In this document: positions 8,717-17,059 of the stretch, piece by piece | Numbering within the stretch: the stretch's first letter is position 1 | Layout of the letters: each line of letters begins with the position of its first letter | DNA from: Clostridiales bacterium | GTDB taxonomy: Bacteria; Bacillota; Clostridia; Lachnospirales; Lachnospiraceae | Direction: 5' to 3' | DNA: 64,000 bases | Assembly (NCBI GenBank): GCA_023663185.1 | Contig: JAMPHY010000006.1 | Coordinates: 62,001 to 126,000, forward strand | The notes under the pieces: generated by a model | The model's input: only the letters and a program-made list of their open reading frames with translations | Database searches by the model: none | What the model was told of the DNA's origin: nothing | Made by a program: the position numbers and the translations under genes

Positions 8717-9892
8717 TCACTGTACTTTCGCCGCCCGCAGTCTGCCAATAAAATCTGCCAAACGCTGCATGGCAGTCTTGATGTTCTCCATCGACGCCGC
8801 GTAAGAAATACGAAGGAAACCTTCGCCGCAGTCACCGAATGCTGTCCCCGGAACCACAGCCACTTTTTCTTCCTGCAAAAATTTCACCGCAAACTCATCG
8901 CTTGTCATGCCGAACTCTTTAATACATGGGAAAACATAAAATGCGCCAAACGGTTCAAAACATTCCAGTCCCATTTCCTTAAACGAGTGCATAAGATACC
9001 GTCTTCTCTGATTATACGCTTCACGCATTTCTTCTATATCATCATCGCCGTTTTTTAACGCTTCTACGGCTGCATACTGGCTGGTGGTAGGAGCGCACAT
9101 AATCGCAAACTGGTGTATCTTAAGCATCTGCGAAATAATTTCCTCCGAACCGCATGAATATCCAAGCCGCCAGCCTGTCATTGCATATGCTTTGGAAAAG
9201 CCGTTGATTAGAATCGTTCTTTCCCGCATACCCGGAATCTCTACAATGGAAACATGTTTTCCCTTATATGTAAGCTCCGAATAAATTTCATCGGAAATCA
9301 CATATATATCATGCTTAATAATTACCTCTGCGATAGCTTCCAAATCCTTCTTTTCCATAATTGCGCCCGTAGGATTGTTAGGAAAAGCCAAAATCAGAAC
9401 TTTAGTCTTATCTGTAATTGCCTCCTCTAATTCCTTCGGCGTTAAGCGAAATTCATTCTCCGCCTTTAACTCTATGATAACCGGAACGCCGCCCGCTAAT
9501 ATAGCGCATGGCTCATACGACACATAGCAGGGCTGCGGTATCAGCACTTCGTCGCCGGGATTAAGCATTGCACGAAGCGCCACATCGATTCCCTCAGAAC
9601 CGCCTACCGTCACAAACACCTCATTATTCGCATTATACTCTACGCCATGCTTTCTTTTCAGATAATGGCAAATCTCTTCTTTAAGCTCTTTAAGTCCCGC
9701 GTTGGAAGTATAGAAGGTACGCCCTTTTTCCAGAGAATATATGCCCTCGTCCCTGATATGCCACGGCGTATCAAAATCCGGCTCTCCGATACTAAGCGAA
9801 ATTACATCGTCCATCTCGCTTACGATATCGAAGAATTTTCTAATGCCCGAAGGTTTAAGCTGTGTTACCTTATCAGCTAAGGGGTTTCTCAT
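8717..9892 (-). CDS. PLP-dependent class I/II aminotransferase
   Basis: The 391-residue fold-type I aminotransferase resembles the PatA/aspartate-aminotransferase group. It has the PLP lysine in INGFSKAYAMTGWRLGY (near residue 233), the Asn/Asp cofactor motifs FPNNPTG and YVISDEIY, and a C-terminal Arg motif GFLRISYAAS for the substrate carboxylate. It starts with ATGA overlapping the stop of the Lrp/AsnC regulator gene, so the two are co-translated. The pairing suggests amino-acid-responsive control. Substrate specificity is not determined by the sequence. Confidence 0.92.
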   Translation of the reverse strand: MRNPLADKVTQLKPSGIRKFFDIVSEMDDVISLSIGEPDFDTPWHIRDEGIYSLEKGRTFYTSNAGLKELKEEICHYLKRKHGVEYNANNEVFVTVGGSEGIDVALRAMLNPGDEVLIPQPCYVSYEPCAILAGGVPVIIELKAENEFRLTPKELEEAITDKTKVLILAFPNNPTGAIMEKKDLEAIAEVIIKHDIYVISDEIYSELTYKGKHVSIVEIPGMRERTILINGFSKAYAMTGWRLGYSCGSEEIISQMLKIHQFAIMCAPTTSQYAAVEALKNGDDDIEEMREAYNQRRRYLMHSFKEMGLECFEPFGAFYVFPCIKEFGMTSDEFAVKFLQEEKVAVVPGTAFGDCGEGFLRISYAASMENIKTAMQRLADFIGRLRAAKVQ

Positions 9893-10371
9893 GGCGTCAC
9901 CTTCTCTCTTGTGTCTTCGTACTTCTTCGCCAATATGGTGCCGTGGTCTTTATATTTTTTCAGAATAAAATGAGTCGCGGTACTAAGCACGGTATCCAGC
10001 GTGGAAAGTTTATCCGATACAAACGCGGATATCTCCTTTAATGATTTGCCCTCTAATGAAACAAGCAGGTCATAACCGCCGGAAATCAGATATACGGAAT
10101 TGACCTCCGGATATTTATAAATGCGCTCCGCTATATTGTCAAAGCCCTGTCCGCGCTGCGGCGTAACCCGAACTTCTATTAACGCCGAGACTTTTTCAAT
10201 CGAAGTTTTCTCCCAGTCGATGAGCGTATGGTAGCCGCAGATAATTCCTTCCTTCTCCATTGCCGCCAGTTCGTTTACAATATCAATCTCTTCCACTCCC
10301 ATCAGAACCGCCAGTTCTTTCATATCTATGCGGCTGTTCTTTTCAATTATCGCTAATAATTTCTCTCTCAT
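9889..10371 (-). CDS. Lrp/AsnC-family transcriptional regulator
   Basis: About 160 residues from the ATG at 10371 (MREKLLAII), chosen because AAGGTG lies 8 bases upstream. An upstream in-frame ATG at 10395 has no ribosome binding site. The N-terminal winged HTH (about 1-55) is followed by the RAM effector-binding domain with the beta-alpha-beta pattern VYLISGGYDLLVSLEG. Such proteins form octameric feast/famine regulators that bind amino acids. Overlap with the aminotransferase gene by 4 bp suggests it regulates that operon. The C-terminal tail after residue 135 is Lys-rich. Confidence 0.9.
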   Translation of the reverse strand: MREKLLAIIEKNSRIDMKELAVLMGVEEIDIVNELAAMEKEGIICGYHTLIDWEKTSIEKVSALIEVRVTPQRGQGFDNIAERIYKYPEVNSVYLISGGYDLLVSLEGKSLKEISAFVSDKLSTLDTVLSTATHFILKKYKDHGTILAKKYEDTREKVTP

Positions 10372-10407
10372 ATTATGTACACCTTTTCCTTTCATAATAA
10401 TATCTGC

Positions 10408-11385
10408 TTATTGCAACTTATATATCTGGTCTGCTTTAGGCGGCTCTAAGAAACGCTTCTCGTCTTCGTTATATAAAACCCTGTCGTTTCCCGCCGTAGT
10501 CTTGCCGACAATGACCGCCGGCACGCCCGCTCTTTTAAGGTTCTCACTTAAGCCTACTCCATCGTCCGTTGTCATAAGAAGACTTCCGCCTGATAACAGC
10601 TCATATGGATTCAAGTCAAAAAACTCGCAAATCTCAATCGTTTCCTGCCTGATTGGTAATTTCTTTAAATCAATTTCCAGTCCGACGCCTGCGCCCTGTG
10701 CCATTTCCCACAAAGCGCCGAAAATACCGCCCTGTGAAACATCATGCAGCCCGCAGACACCAGACTTAAGGGCGGCGGCAGCCTCCGGTAAAATAGAGAA
10801 AAATTGTCTAAACTCCTCCGCCTCATCTATCATTCTTTCGGGATATCTGGTAAGCAGCTTATCCCTATATTTTAAGGCAATCATCTGCGTGCCTTCCAAA
10901 CCTATCCACTTGCTCACTACTATGTCCTGTCCCGCTTCAATTTTCCGCGGCTTATCCGTCTTTTTTCTCTTGCCTATTCCCGTCACCGTCAACATCGGCT
11001 TGCTTATGCCCTGTGTGGCTTCGGTATGCCCGCCTATTATCTGGACATTGCAATTTATACATATTTCTTCCGCCTGCTTCATCATTTCACGCAGTTCACT
11101 CTCTTCAATATTCTCAGGGAGCAGACATGAAAGCAGCACTCCAACCGGCTCCGCCCCTGCTGCCGCTATATTATTTAGCGCCCTGTGGACGCCGTGCATA
11201 GCGATAATATCTATAGACGCGCTGACCGGATTAGTAGAAACAACCGTCTCCTCGTCTTCTTCAAACGACATAACGGCACAGTCTGTTCCCACGCCTGCGC
11301 CGCATAAAACTTCTTTACGTCTTTTTCCTATTTGCTTCAAAACGGAGCGTTTAAGCGCATTCTCCGTTATTTTCCCATTTCTCAT
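10408..11385 (-). CDS. AIR synthase-related protein (HypE/ThiL/PurM-like)
   Basis: The 325-residue protein belongs to the PurM/AIR-synthase ATPase superfamily. Visible blocks are GVGTDCAVM, AMHGVHRALNNIAAAGAEPVG and IGGHTEATQGI, then GLHDVSQGGIFGALWEMA and LLSGGSLLM, which resemble HypE. Bona fide HypE makes the thiocarboxamide for NiFe hydrogenase cyanide ligands and ends in a Cys. This protein ends IYKLQ without a terminal Cys, and no hyp genes are nearby, so it is probably not HypE. It lies between the Lrp gene and the vanW gene on the same strand. Its role is unknown; an ATP-dependent step in small-molecule metabolism is a reasonable guess. Confidence 0.8.
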   Translation of the reverse strand: MRNGKITENALKRSVLKQIGKRRKEVLCGAGVGTDCAVMSFEEDEETVVSTNPVSASIDIIAMHGVHRALNNIAAAGAEPVGVLLSCLLPENIEESELREMMKQAEEICINCNVQIIGGHTEATQGISKPMLTVTGIGKRKKTDKPRKIEAGQDIVVSKWIGLEGTQMIALKYRDKLLTRYPERMIDEAEEFRQFFSILPEAAAALKSGVCGLHDVSQGGIFGALWEMAQGAGVGLEIDLKKLPIRQETIEICEFFDLNPYELLSGGSLLMTTDDGVGLSENLKRAGVPAVIVGKTTAGNDRVLYNEDEKRFLEPPKADQIYKLQ

Positions 11386-11405
11386 AAATATTTGTCAACT
11401 CTTTT

Positions 11406-12926
11406 CTATGGCGACATCATAGCTGCCGCCGCTGCTGCTTCTGCAGCCGCCTGTGCTGCCGCTGCCTGTGCCTGCGCATTAGCTTGTGCAGCCTTATATG
11501 CGTTTACCGTAGCTTTTACTTGGTCGATACTGCCGGTTGCAACAGCCGCCATAATTTCATTATACGCCAGTGGATCTGACGTAGCGATTCCCACCGTTGC
11601 ACATCTGGGCGAAGTTATATAATTACTGCTGTTTACCTGCTCTCTACTGACTTCCACGCCGTCAACCGTAACTACTTTCCATAACTGAGCCCTGCAGCCG
11701 TTATGAGCTGATTGAACCGAGCAATAGCCAAGCGGTCTCGACGCATCCGTATTTATTATCTCGTGATCCGGCTCTGTCCGCTCCAAGACTTTACTTTCAA
11801 AAGTAACCTGCCTGTTGCTATCTCTGGTCTCTACTCCATATATTGTAAAAGTAACCTTCTTGTCCGGCGTAGTATATCCCTCGATATATATAGGCATACC
11901 TGTATTGTTTACAAATCTGAAATCCTTACCCGACGATTCCGCAATTGCTGCATCAGCAGATGGATCTACATATGTGACCGTCATAGAGTGATTATTTCTC
12001 TGTGTTACATCGAGTTCTGACCTTAAAACCGCGTTATATAGAGTAGTTGACACTTGGCAGACTCCGCCGCCCACACTGTCTACTACCTGACCGCTCAGAT
12101 ATGAAGCCGCCATATAGTATCCATTGTCGGTGGTAATCGGTGATATCGCTTCACACGCCGAAAACTCGTCGCCCGGATATATAGTATGCCCGTCAATGAG
12201 CCTGCAAGCGTTCGCCACATTCGCGCCCCTGTTATCATTGGAGCTGCTAAACGAAGTTGTAAATGTCCCCAGCACATCTTTTACCTGCGCCAGCTCTTCC
12301 GCCGTACCGCGCGGCTCAATTATTTCAACCGCTAAATCAATATCGCAGTCGGTCCCGTCCCATTTGCTGACAAGATAATTATATATTTCTGCCACAGAAG
12401 CATTCGTATCGATTGCAATTCCCGTCTGTCCTTCGGTAATCTGAAACTCCTCGTCCACTTTCGTCAAAGTTGCGTCAATCGCTTCCTGATTATATAGAGC
12501 TCCCTGCTCTTCTACTATTGCCTTAATCAACGCCGTATCAAAATCAAATTCTATCCGATAGACCTTATTTTGATATTCCAAATCTTTAAGCGCCTTATAG
12601 CACTGGACTATATTTCCGTCTTTACCTATGGCTACGGCGTCATATACAATCTCCGGATTCCCCCATTCAATCCCGATTTCCGCCGGCGTAGTGGTAATAT
12701 TTTTATCATCAAACGCATGAAGCGTAATCTGTACATCGGCAAGCGAATCCACATAACTCTGTATGGCGTCTTGCGCCTCGCTCACGGTCATTCCGGAAAG
12801 CTCAATGTCATTTGCATAAATTCCGGATTCAATTTTTTCTTCTTTGGCATATGCCGTCATGCTCATTGAAAAAATGGCAACGTATACTGCCGAAATAACA
12901 GCAAGACATTTTCCAATTCTTCCCAT
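11406..12926 (-). CDS. secreted VanW-family protein with peptidoglycan-binding-like repeats
   Basis: The 506-residue protein has a signal peptide (about 1-27, cleavage after AYA). Residues about 30-210 look like two PG_binding_4-type repeats, and the VanW domain (about 215-370) contains GGGVCQVSTTLYNAVLRS. After the VanW domain there is a beta-rich module with VSREQVNSSNYI that resembles a G5-like domain. The tail is about 28 residues of almost pure Ala/Gln/Asn, ending AAAMMSP. VanW proteins are envelope-associated and occur near glycopeptide-resistance genes but are common core proteins in clostridia. The Ala-rich tail is unusual and could be a cell-wall spacer. Confidence 0.88.
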   Translation of the reverse strand: MGRIGKCLAVISAVYVAIFSMSMTAYAKEEKIESGIYANDIELSGMTVSEAQDAIQSYVDSLADVQITLHAFDDKNITTTPAEIGIEWGNPEIVYDAVAIGKDGNIVQCYKALKDLEYQNKVYRIEFDFDTALIKAIVEEQGALYNQEAIDATLTKVDEEFQITEGQTGIAIDTNASVAEIYNYLVSKWDGTDCDIDLAVEIIEPRGTAEELAQVKDVLGTFTTSFSSSNDNRGANVANACRLIDGHTIYPGDEFSACEAISPITTDNGYYMAASYLSGQVVDSVGGGVCQVSTTLYNAVLRSELDVTQRNNHSMTVTYVDPSADAAIAESSGKDFRFVNNTGMPIYIEGYTTPDKKVTFTIYGVETRDSNRQVTFESKVLERTEPDHEIINTDASRPLGYCSVQSAHNGCRAQLWKVVTVDGVEVSREQVNSSNYITSPRCATVGIATSDPLAYNEIMAAVATGSIDQVKATVNAYKAAQANAQAQAAAAQAAAEAAAAAAMMSP

Positions 12927-12986
12927 AACCTTCCGCCTTTCTTATTCATTGATTACTTATTAAAAATATGATAAACTAATCTTTGG

Positions 12987-13094
12987 CTACATAACCGTAC
13001 TTACCAAAAGCGGCAATACCATTGCAAGAATCAGTATAATTGCGATGACCGCCGATACAACCTGTTTTGATTTTTTATTATGCCATGAAAACAT
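12987..13094 (-). CDS. 35-residue single-pass membrane protein
   Basis: A short frame too small for ordinary gene calls is preceded by a perfect AGGAGG 8 bases before the ATG. It encodes a Lys-rich start (MFSWHNKKSKQVV) followed by a hydrophobic helix ending LVSTVM. The layout (basic start, then one TM, about 31-35 residues) resembles the Firmicute stressosome anchor Prli42, but the identity is not certain. It lies alone between vanW and a divergent gene. The strong ribosome binding site argues it is translated. Confidence 0.6.
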   Translation of the reverse strand: MFSWHNKKSKQVVSAVIAIILILAMVLPLLVSTVM

Positions 13095-13129
13095 AGTAAA
13101 ACCTCCTGCCTACTGAAAGGATATTATAT

Positions 13130-13738
13130 ATGAAATTTCCCTTTTTTGCAAGTTTTATCGTCTTTATAGTATGGCTCTCCTACGAGATTGCTAAACACAA
13201 TCGTATTGACGCTGCCGTAAATCAGGAGTTCTGGCGTAAAGAGCATAGAGCCGGCAAAGTATCAAAAAAATCACTTGATAAGCTTGACTACATCACGATT
13301 CCTTACGAGCGCCTTCCTATGCAGGTTCTTAAGGACGATGAGCAGGCTGCCGAATATATAGAGACAATCAATTCTTTATCCGACTCGCCAATCGTCAATT
13401 TTACCGGCATTACCAATACCGATTTAAAGCTGCAGTACGGAACTTTAAATATTGACAAACTCAGCAGGTATGACCAGAACTATACCATTTTAGCAAGAAC
13501 CTTAGACCGCTGGGCTGCCTATTTATACAAAAAAGGCTATATTGCCGATGCGCGTAATATTCTTGAATTTGCCGTGTCTACCAAAACAGACGTAAGCGGC
13601 TCGTACAAACTTTTATGCCAAATTTATAATGAAGAAAATACGCCTGAAAAGATAAAGGCGCTTTACCCAATCGCTGAATCTGTAAATTCGATTATGAAAA
13701 ATACTATCGTCCGTATTCTGCAAGAATCTGAGCAATAA
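13130..13738 (+). CDS. membrane-anchored hypothetical protein with TPR-like C-terminus
   Basis: The 202-residue protein has an N-terminal TM or uncleaved signal helix (about 1-19), a basic linker and a predicted helical C-terminal half. In that half the segment LDRWAAYLYKKGYIADARNILEFAV looks like one tetratricopeptide repeat pair. AAAGGA precedes the ATG by 9 bases. Its last 35 bases overlap, tail to tail, the 3' end of the opposite-strand exonuclease gene. I do not recognise the family. It may be a small envelope or cytoplasmic-face assembly factor; no catalytic motif is visible. Confidence 0.7.
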   Translation: MKFPFFASFIVFIVWLSYEIAKHNRIDAAVNQEFWRKEHRAGKVSKKSLDKLDYITIPYERLPMQVLKDDEQAAEYIETINSLSDSPIVNFTGITNTDLKLQYGTLNIDKLSRYDQNYTILARTLDRWAAYLYKKGYIADARNILEFAVSTKTDVSGSYKLLCQIYNEENTPEKIKALYPIAESVNSIMKNTIVRILQESEQ

Positions 13739-14405
13739 AACGGCTTGCTTCGCTGCGGGTAAGCTTCTCTACATCATAGTCTACTTTTAGTTTATGCTTG
13801 TCCAGTAATTTATATAACTGATTTTTTTGCGGAATAGTAATCGCCGTTTCCCTCTTTACACGATATTTTAACTGCATGGGCTTAAAATCCTCTTCGTGTC
13901 CTTCATAAAAAAGCTCTACAAGCTTATTATATAGCTCAATCGTCGCTTTTGCATCAGCGACAGCCCTATGCGCGCTATGTTCAATTCCAAAATGCCTGCA
14001 TAGAAACTCAAGACTTCTGCTTTCCAAATCAGGCAGATATTTCCTTGCCAGCTTCAATGTATCAATTCCCATTTTTTCAAAAGAAAGCCTGTTATTGACT
14101 GCCGCCCTTTTCACAAAAGAATAATCAAACAAAACGCTGTGTCCAAGCAGCACGTCGTCGTCTATAAAGCTAAGAAGTTCCGGAAGAATCTCGTTTATTG
14201 CGGGAGCATTCTCAAGCTGCTTATCGACTATTCCGGTCAACTGCGTTATGCACTCTTCCAAAACTCTCGCAGGATTAACAAATGTTTCAAACGTAGCTTC
14301 AATTTTGCTATTCTTAACCCTGATAGCGCCGATTTCTATAATTTTATCTTTGCGCGGTTCCAAGCCGGTAGTCTCTAAGTCCAGACACACATACGAATCT
14401 ATCAT
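13704..14405 (-). CDS. DnaQ/PolC-type 3'-5' exonuclease (DEDDh)
   Basis: The 233-residue protein has an exonuclease domain (about 1-165) with ExoI DLETTG (Asp8/Glu10), ExoII GHSVLFDYSF and ExoIII HRAVADAKAT, giving the DEDDh set. The C-terminal 60 residues (IPQKNQLYKLLDKHKL onward) form a small helical domain seen in clostridial homologues, possibly for nucleic-acid or partner contact. It starts 4 bp inside the end of nth (ATGA), so the two DNA-repair genes are translationally coupled. Probable role: trimming 3' ends during repair or RNA turnover. It is not the replicative proofreading subunit, which in these bacteria lies inside PolC. Confidence 0.9.
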   Translation of the reverse strand: MIDSYVCLDLETTGLEPRKDKIIEIGAIRVKNSKIEATFETFVNPARVLEECITQLTGIVDKQLENAPAINEILPELLSFIDDDVLLGHSVLFDYSFVKRAAVNNRLSFEKMGIDTLKLARKYLPDLESRSLEFLCRHFGIEHSAHRAVADAKATIELYNKLVELFYEGHEEDFKPMQLKYRVKRETAITIPQKNQLYKLLDKHKLKVDYDVEKLTRSEASRFIAQILAEYGR

Positions 14406-15034
14406 GAGCGTTCTCCATAGTCCTTACAATGCTCTTTCAGAAAACATTCTTCACATTTGGGCGTGGGCGCTTTGCAAATCTGCCTGCCAAGCGTAATAAT
14501 CTGAATATTCCAGAGAATCCAGTGATCCTTCGGCAGCGCCTTCATAAGCTCCATTTCAACTTTTACGGGATCGTCCTCCTTCGTTATTCCCAGCTTCTTG
14601 GAAATACGCTTCACATGAGTATCCACCACTATACTCGGCTCATGGTAAATATTTCCCCTTATGACGTTTGCTGTCTTACGTCCCACGCCGGCAAGCGAAG
14701 TAAGGTCTTCTATGCTGCGCGGCACCTCAGAGCCGAATTTATCACGCAAGTCTTTACAGCAGGCGATGATATTTTTCGCCTTATTATGATAAAATCCGGT
14801 CGAATGAATATCCTGCTCTAATTCCTTTAAATCTGCGTTGGCAAAATCCTCTATACTGGTGTATTTCTTAAATAGGTCTTTGGTTACGATATTTACCCTT
14901 GCGTCTGTGCATTGCGCACTTAAAATGGTCGCAATTAAAAGCTGCCATGCGTTTTCGTGAGTTAGGTAGCAGGTGTAGTCGGTTCCGTAATGTTCGTCAA
15001 GCAGGGCGATGACGGCTTTAACACGGTTTGTCAT
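14402..15034 (-). CDS. nth: endonuclease III (base-excision repair glycosylase/AP lyase)
   Basis: About 210 residues from the ATG at 15034 (MTNRVKAVIALL), chosen because AAGGAG lies 9 bases upstream. The longer frame to 15103 would translate part of a repeat element. It has the helix-hairpin-helix LAGVGRKTANVI with the catalytic Lys, the catalytic Asp in IVVDTHVKRISKKLG, and a C-x6-C-x2-C-x5-C 4Fe-4S cluster near the C-terminus. It removes oxidised pyrimidines and nicks AP sites. It is coupled to the downstream DEDDh exonuclease. Confidence 0.96.
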   Translation of the reverse strand: MTNRVKAVIALLDEHYGTDYTCYLTHENAWQLLIATILSAQCTDARVNIVTKDLFKKYTSIEDFANADLKELEQDIHSTGFYHNKAKNIIACCKDLRDKFGSEVPRSIEDLTSLAGVGRKTANVIRGNIYHEPSIVVDTHVKRISKKLGITKEDDPVKVEMELMKALPKDHWILWNIQIITLGRQICKAPTPKCEECFLKEHCKDYGERS

Positions 15035-15070
15035 ATGAATTGTCTCCTTTGTTAGTGGTGGTTCACTCAC

Positions 15071-15207
15071 GTTGTACAATATATACAAAACAATGCAGGG
15101 CACGCTTTCGCTACGTTGCCGCCAGTAGCGGTACTAAGCTCGAAAATACCTCGCTAAGTACCGACGGCGGCAGAGTACCCTGCGTTATTTTGTATATATT
15201 GTACAAC
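15071..15207. repeat. 137-bp palindromic MITE-like element
   Basis: Both ends match in inverted orientation for about 33 bp: GTTGTACAATATATACAAAA at the left and its complement at the right, then GCAGGG-xAC with three mismatches. Inside are nested shorter inverted repeats (TTGCCGCC/GGCGGCAG and CGGTACT/AGTACCG), so the whole element could fold as one long hairpin. It carries no coding capacity. It lies in the gap between nth and the radical SAM gene, immediately upstream of the nth ribosome binding site. Such elements are typically non-autonomous transposons or bidirectional terminators. Confidence 0.7.
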
Positions 15208-15235
15208 TTATGCTGTGAAATAATTAATTGTTTCC

Positions 15236-17059
15236 TCAAGTTCTGATAACTGTATACTCCGCTTCATATGTCAGTGGGTTACGGTTTTTATAGTTAAACT
15301 TAACCATTAGTGGCATATCAAGTCTTTGGCAGCGCAGGCTGTCGTCGGTCTCCCAGACCGGATAATCAAAAACATCTATATGCGTAAACTGGTCTTCCTT
15401 ATGAATGTTTCTTATGTTCTGTTTATAAGGGCTTAAGTCTTTTGCAAAGTTCGGTCTACTCTTAATATTTTCTCTTAAATATAGGTCAAAAGTCAATACC
15501 TGACGTGTAATTTCTTTGTCCGGCAAGGACGGTTCTTCTTTTTCGGTAAAGCGCGGGCTATTCATAACGTAATCAAGCAATATCTGATAACGCTGTATTC
15601 TTGAGGGAGTCATAAGAGAATATCCGCCCTCATGATAAAACTCTGATAACTCCTTATACATTGTAAAGGCGTCCGGAAATGCTTTTTGCAATAAAGGCAT
15701 TGTATATGTGAACTGATTACTATTATAATACAGTTCGACCATTTCCTCTACCTGCTTCAAAATACGAAGCTTCTCGTATGAGAGCCATTTAGTAGAAAGA
15801 ACTTCATATGGCGGACAGTCTGTATACTGTATACCGTAAGAGACTGCTTTTTCATACATATAAGAACCTTTCAGAACCTTTAAAAAACCAAGTTGGAGTT
15901 GATGAGGCTGCATTTCATATACTGTATTAAAAGAGTGTGTAAAGCTTTCATAATCTTCAAACGGCAGTCCGGCTATTAAGTCCAGATGCACATGAATATT
16001 TCCGTTATTTATTATTTTCGCCACGACTTCACGCAGCAGGCTTAAATCGCTGTTTCTCCTTATCTCTTTTAAAGTCGCCGCATTAACAGTCTGTACCCCG
16101 ATTTCCATCTGCGCCAGTCCGGAACGCAACTTAGCAAGAATCGCCAAATCTTCCTCGGAAATAATATCCGCCGCAATCTCAAAATGAAAGTTAGTTACGC
16201 CATTATCATGCTCCGCCAAATACTTCCATATTTCCCGCGCATGTTCTCTGTTACAGTTAAAAGTCCTGTCTACGAATTTTACCTGTTTTACCCTGCTGTC
16301 GAGAAAAAACTGCAACTCTTTCTTAACCGTTTCGATATCCCGCAGACGCACGGTTTTATCTATGGACGAAAGACAATAGCTGCATCTGTACGGACAACCT
16401 CTGCTGCTTTCATAATAAATAATTCTGTTTTCAAATGAAGAAAGATTATTATATAGAAATGGCAGTTTGGATATGTCCATCGGTTCGCGAAGCGGCGTAT
16501 GGCGGATTTCTTCTCTGCCTGTACTCAGCTTGGCACGGTATACAATGCCTAATATTTTATCCAGTGCTTTAACCTCTACCTTGACACCTTCTGTTTTTAA
16601 TCCTTCTACCCTTAAGCTCTCTTTCTTTAAGCCATCTTCCTTTAAACTCTCCGTCATTATGCACTCATTGGAACAGTAATACTCCGCCAGTTCTTTAAAA
16701 GTTTCCTCTCCCTCGCCCGTCATAATTCCGGCAACCATTGGATTCTTTTCCATAGTCTCGTCAGGATTGTATGAAACCTCCGGTCCGCCAAGCCATATAT
16801 CCATATCTTCCATTATTTTCGGCAGTTCCGCTATAATAGAACTTACCATGCTCCAATTCCAGATGTAGCAGGAAAAAGCCGCCACATCAGGCTTTCTTCT
16901 GAAAATATCGGCAAGAATTTCTTCTTTTCTGTTATTGATGGTATACTCTGCGATTTCTATATAAGGCGCAAACTGCTCACCCGCATACGCGCGCAGGCTG
17001 TATACGGCGGGGTTGGAGTGTATATATTTGGCGTTAATGGCGATTAGGAGAATTTTCAT
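15236..17059 (-). CDS. B12-binding-domain radical SAM protein (DUF4080 type)
   Basis: The 607-residue protein has an N-terminal cobalamin-binding-like Rossmann domain (about 1-130, with WLGGPEVSYNPDET). A radical SAM TIM barrel (about 205-430) follows, with the 4Fe-4S motif CPYRCSYC near residue 222. The C-terminal domain (about 440-607) is the DUF4080 type. Residues about 135-170 are a repetitive insert of short units such as SLKEDGLKKESLRVEGLK, absent from the expected fold. Homologues are common in clostridia but the substrate is unknown. Its first 26 bases overlap the end of the upstream acyltransferase gene. Confidence 0.88.
   Translation of the reverse strand: MKILLIAINAKYIHSNPAVYSLRAYAGEQFAPYIEIAEYTINNRKEEILADIFRRKPDVAAFSCYIWNWSMVSSIIAELPKIMEDMDIWLGGPEVSYNPDETMEKNPMVAGIMTGEGEETFKELAEYYCSNECIMTESLKEDGLKKESLRVEGLKTEGVKVEVKALDKILGIVYRAKLSTGREEIRHTPLREPMDISKLPFLYNNLSSFENRIIYYESSRGCPYRCSYCLSSIDKTVRLRDIETVKKELQFFLDSRVKQVKFVDRTFNCNREHAREIWKYLAEHDNGVTNFHFEIAADIISEEDLAILAKLRSGLAQMEIGVQTVNAATLKEIRRNSDLSLLREVVAKIINNGNIHVHLDLIAGLPFEDYESFTHSFNTVYEMQPHQLQLGFLKVLKGSYMYEKAVSYGIQYTDCPPYEVLSTKWLSYEKLRILKQVEEMVELYYNSNQFTYTMPLLQKAFPDAFTMYKELSEFYHEGGYSLMTPSRIQRYQILLDYVMNSPRFTEKEEPSLPDKEITRQVLTFDLYLRENIKSRPNFAKDLSPYKQNIRNIHKEDQFTHIDVFDYPVWETDDSLRCQRLDMPLMVKFNYKNRNPLTYEAEYTVIRT

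Noticed and set aside
15034-15103. Longer N-terminus for endonuclease III
   Set aside because: The extra 23 codons come from the palindromic element (hydrophobic, repeat-derived), and the ATG at 15034 has its own AAGGAG site.
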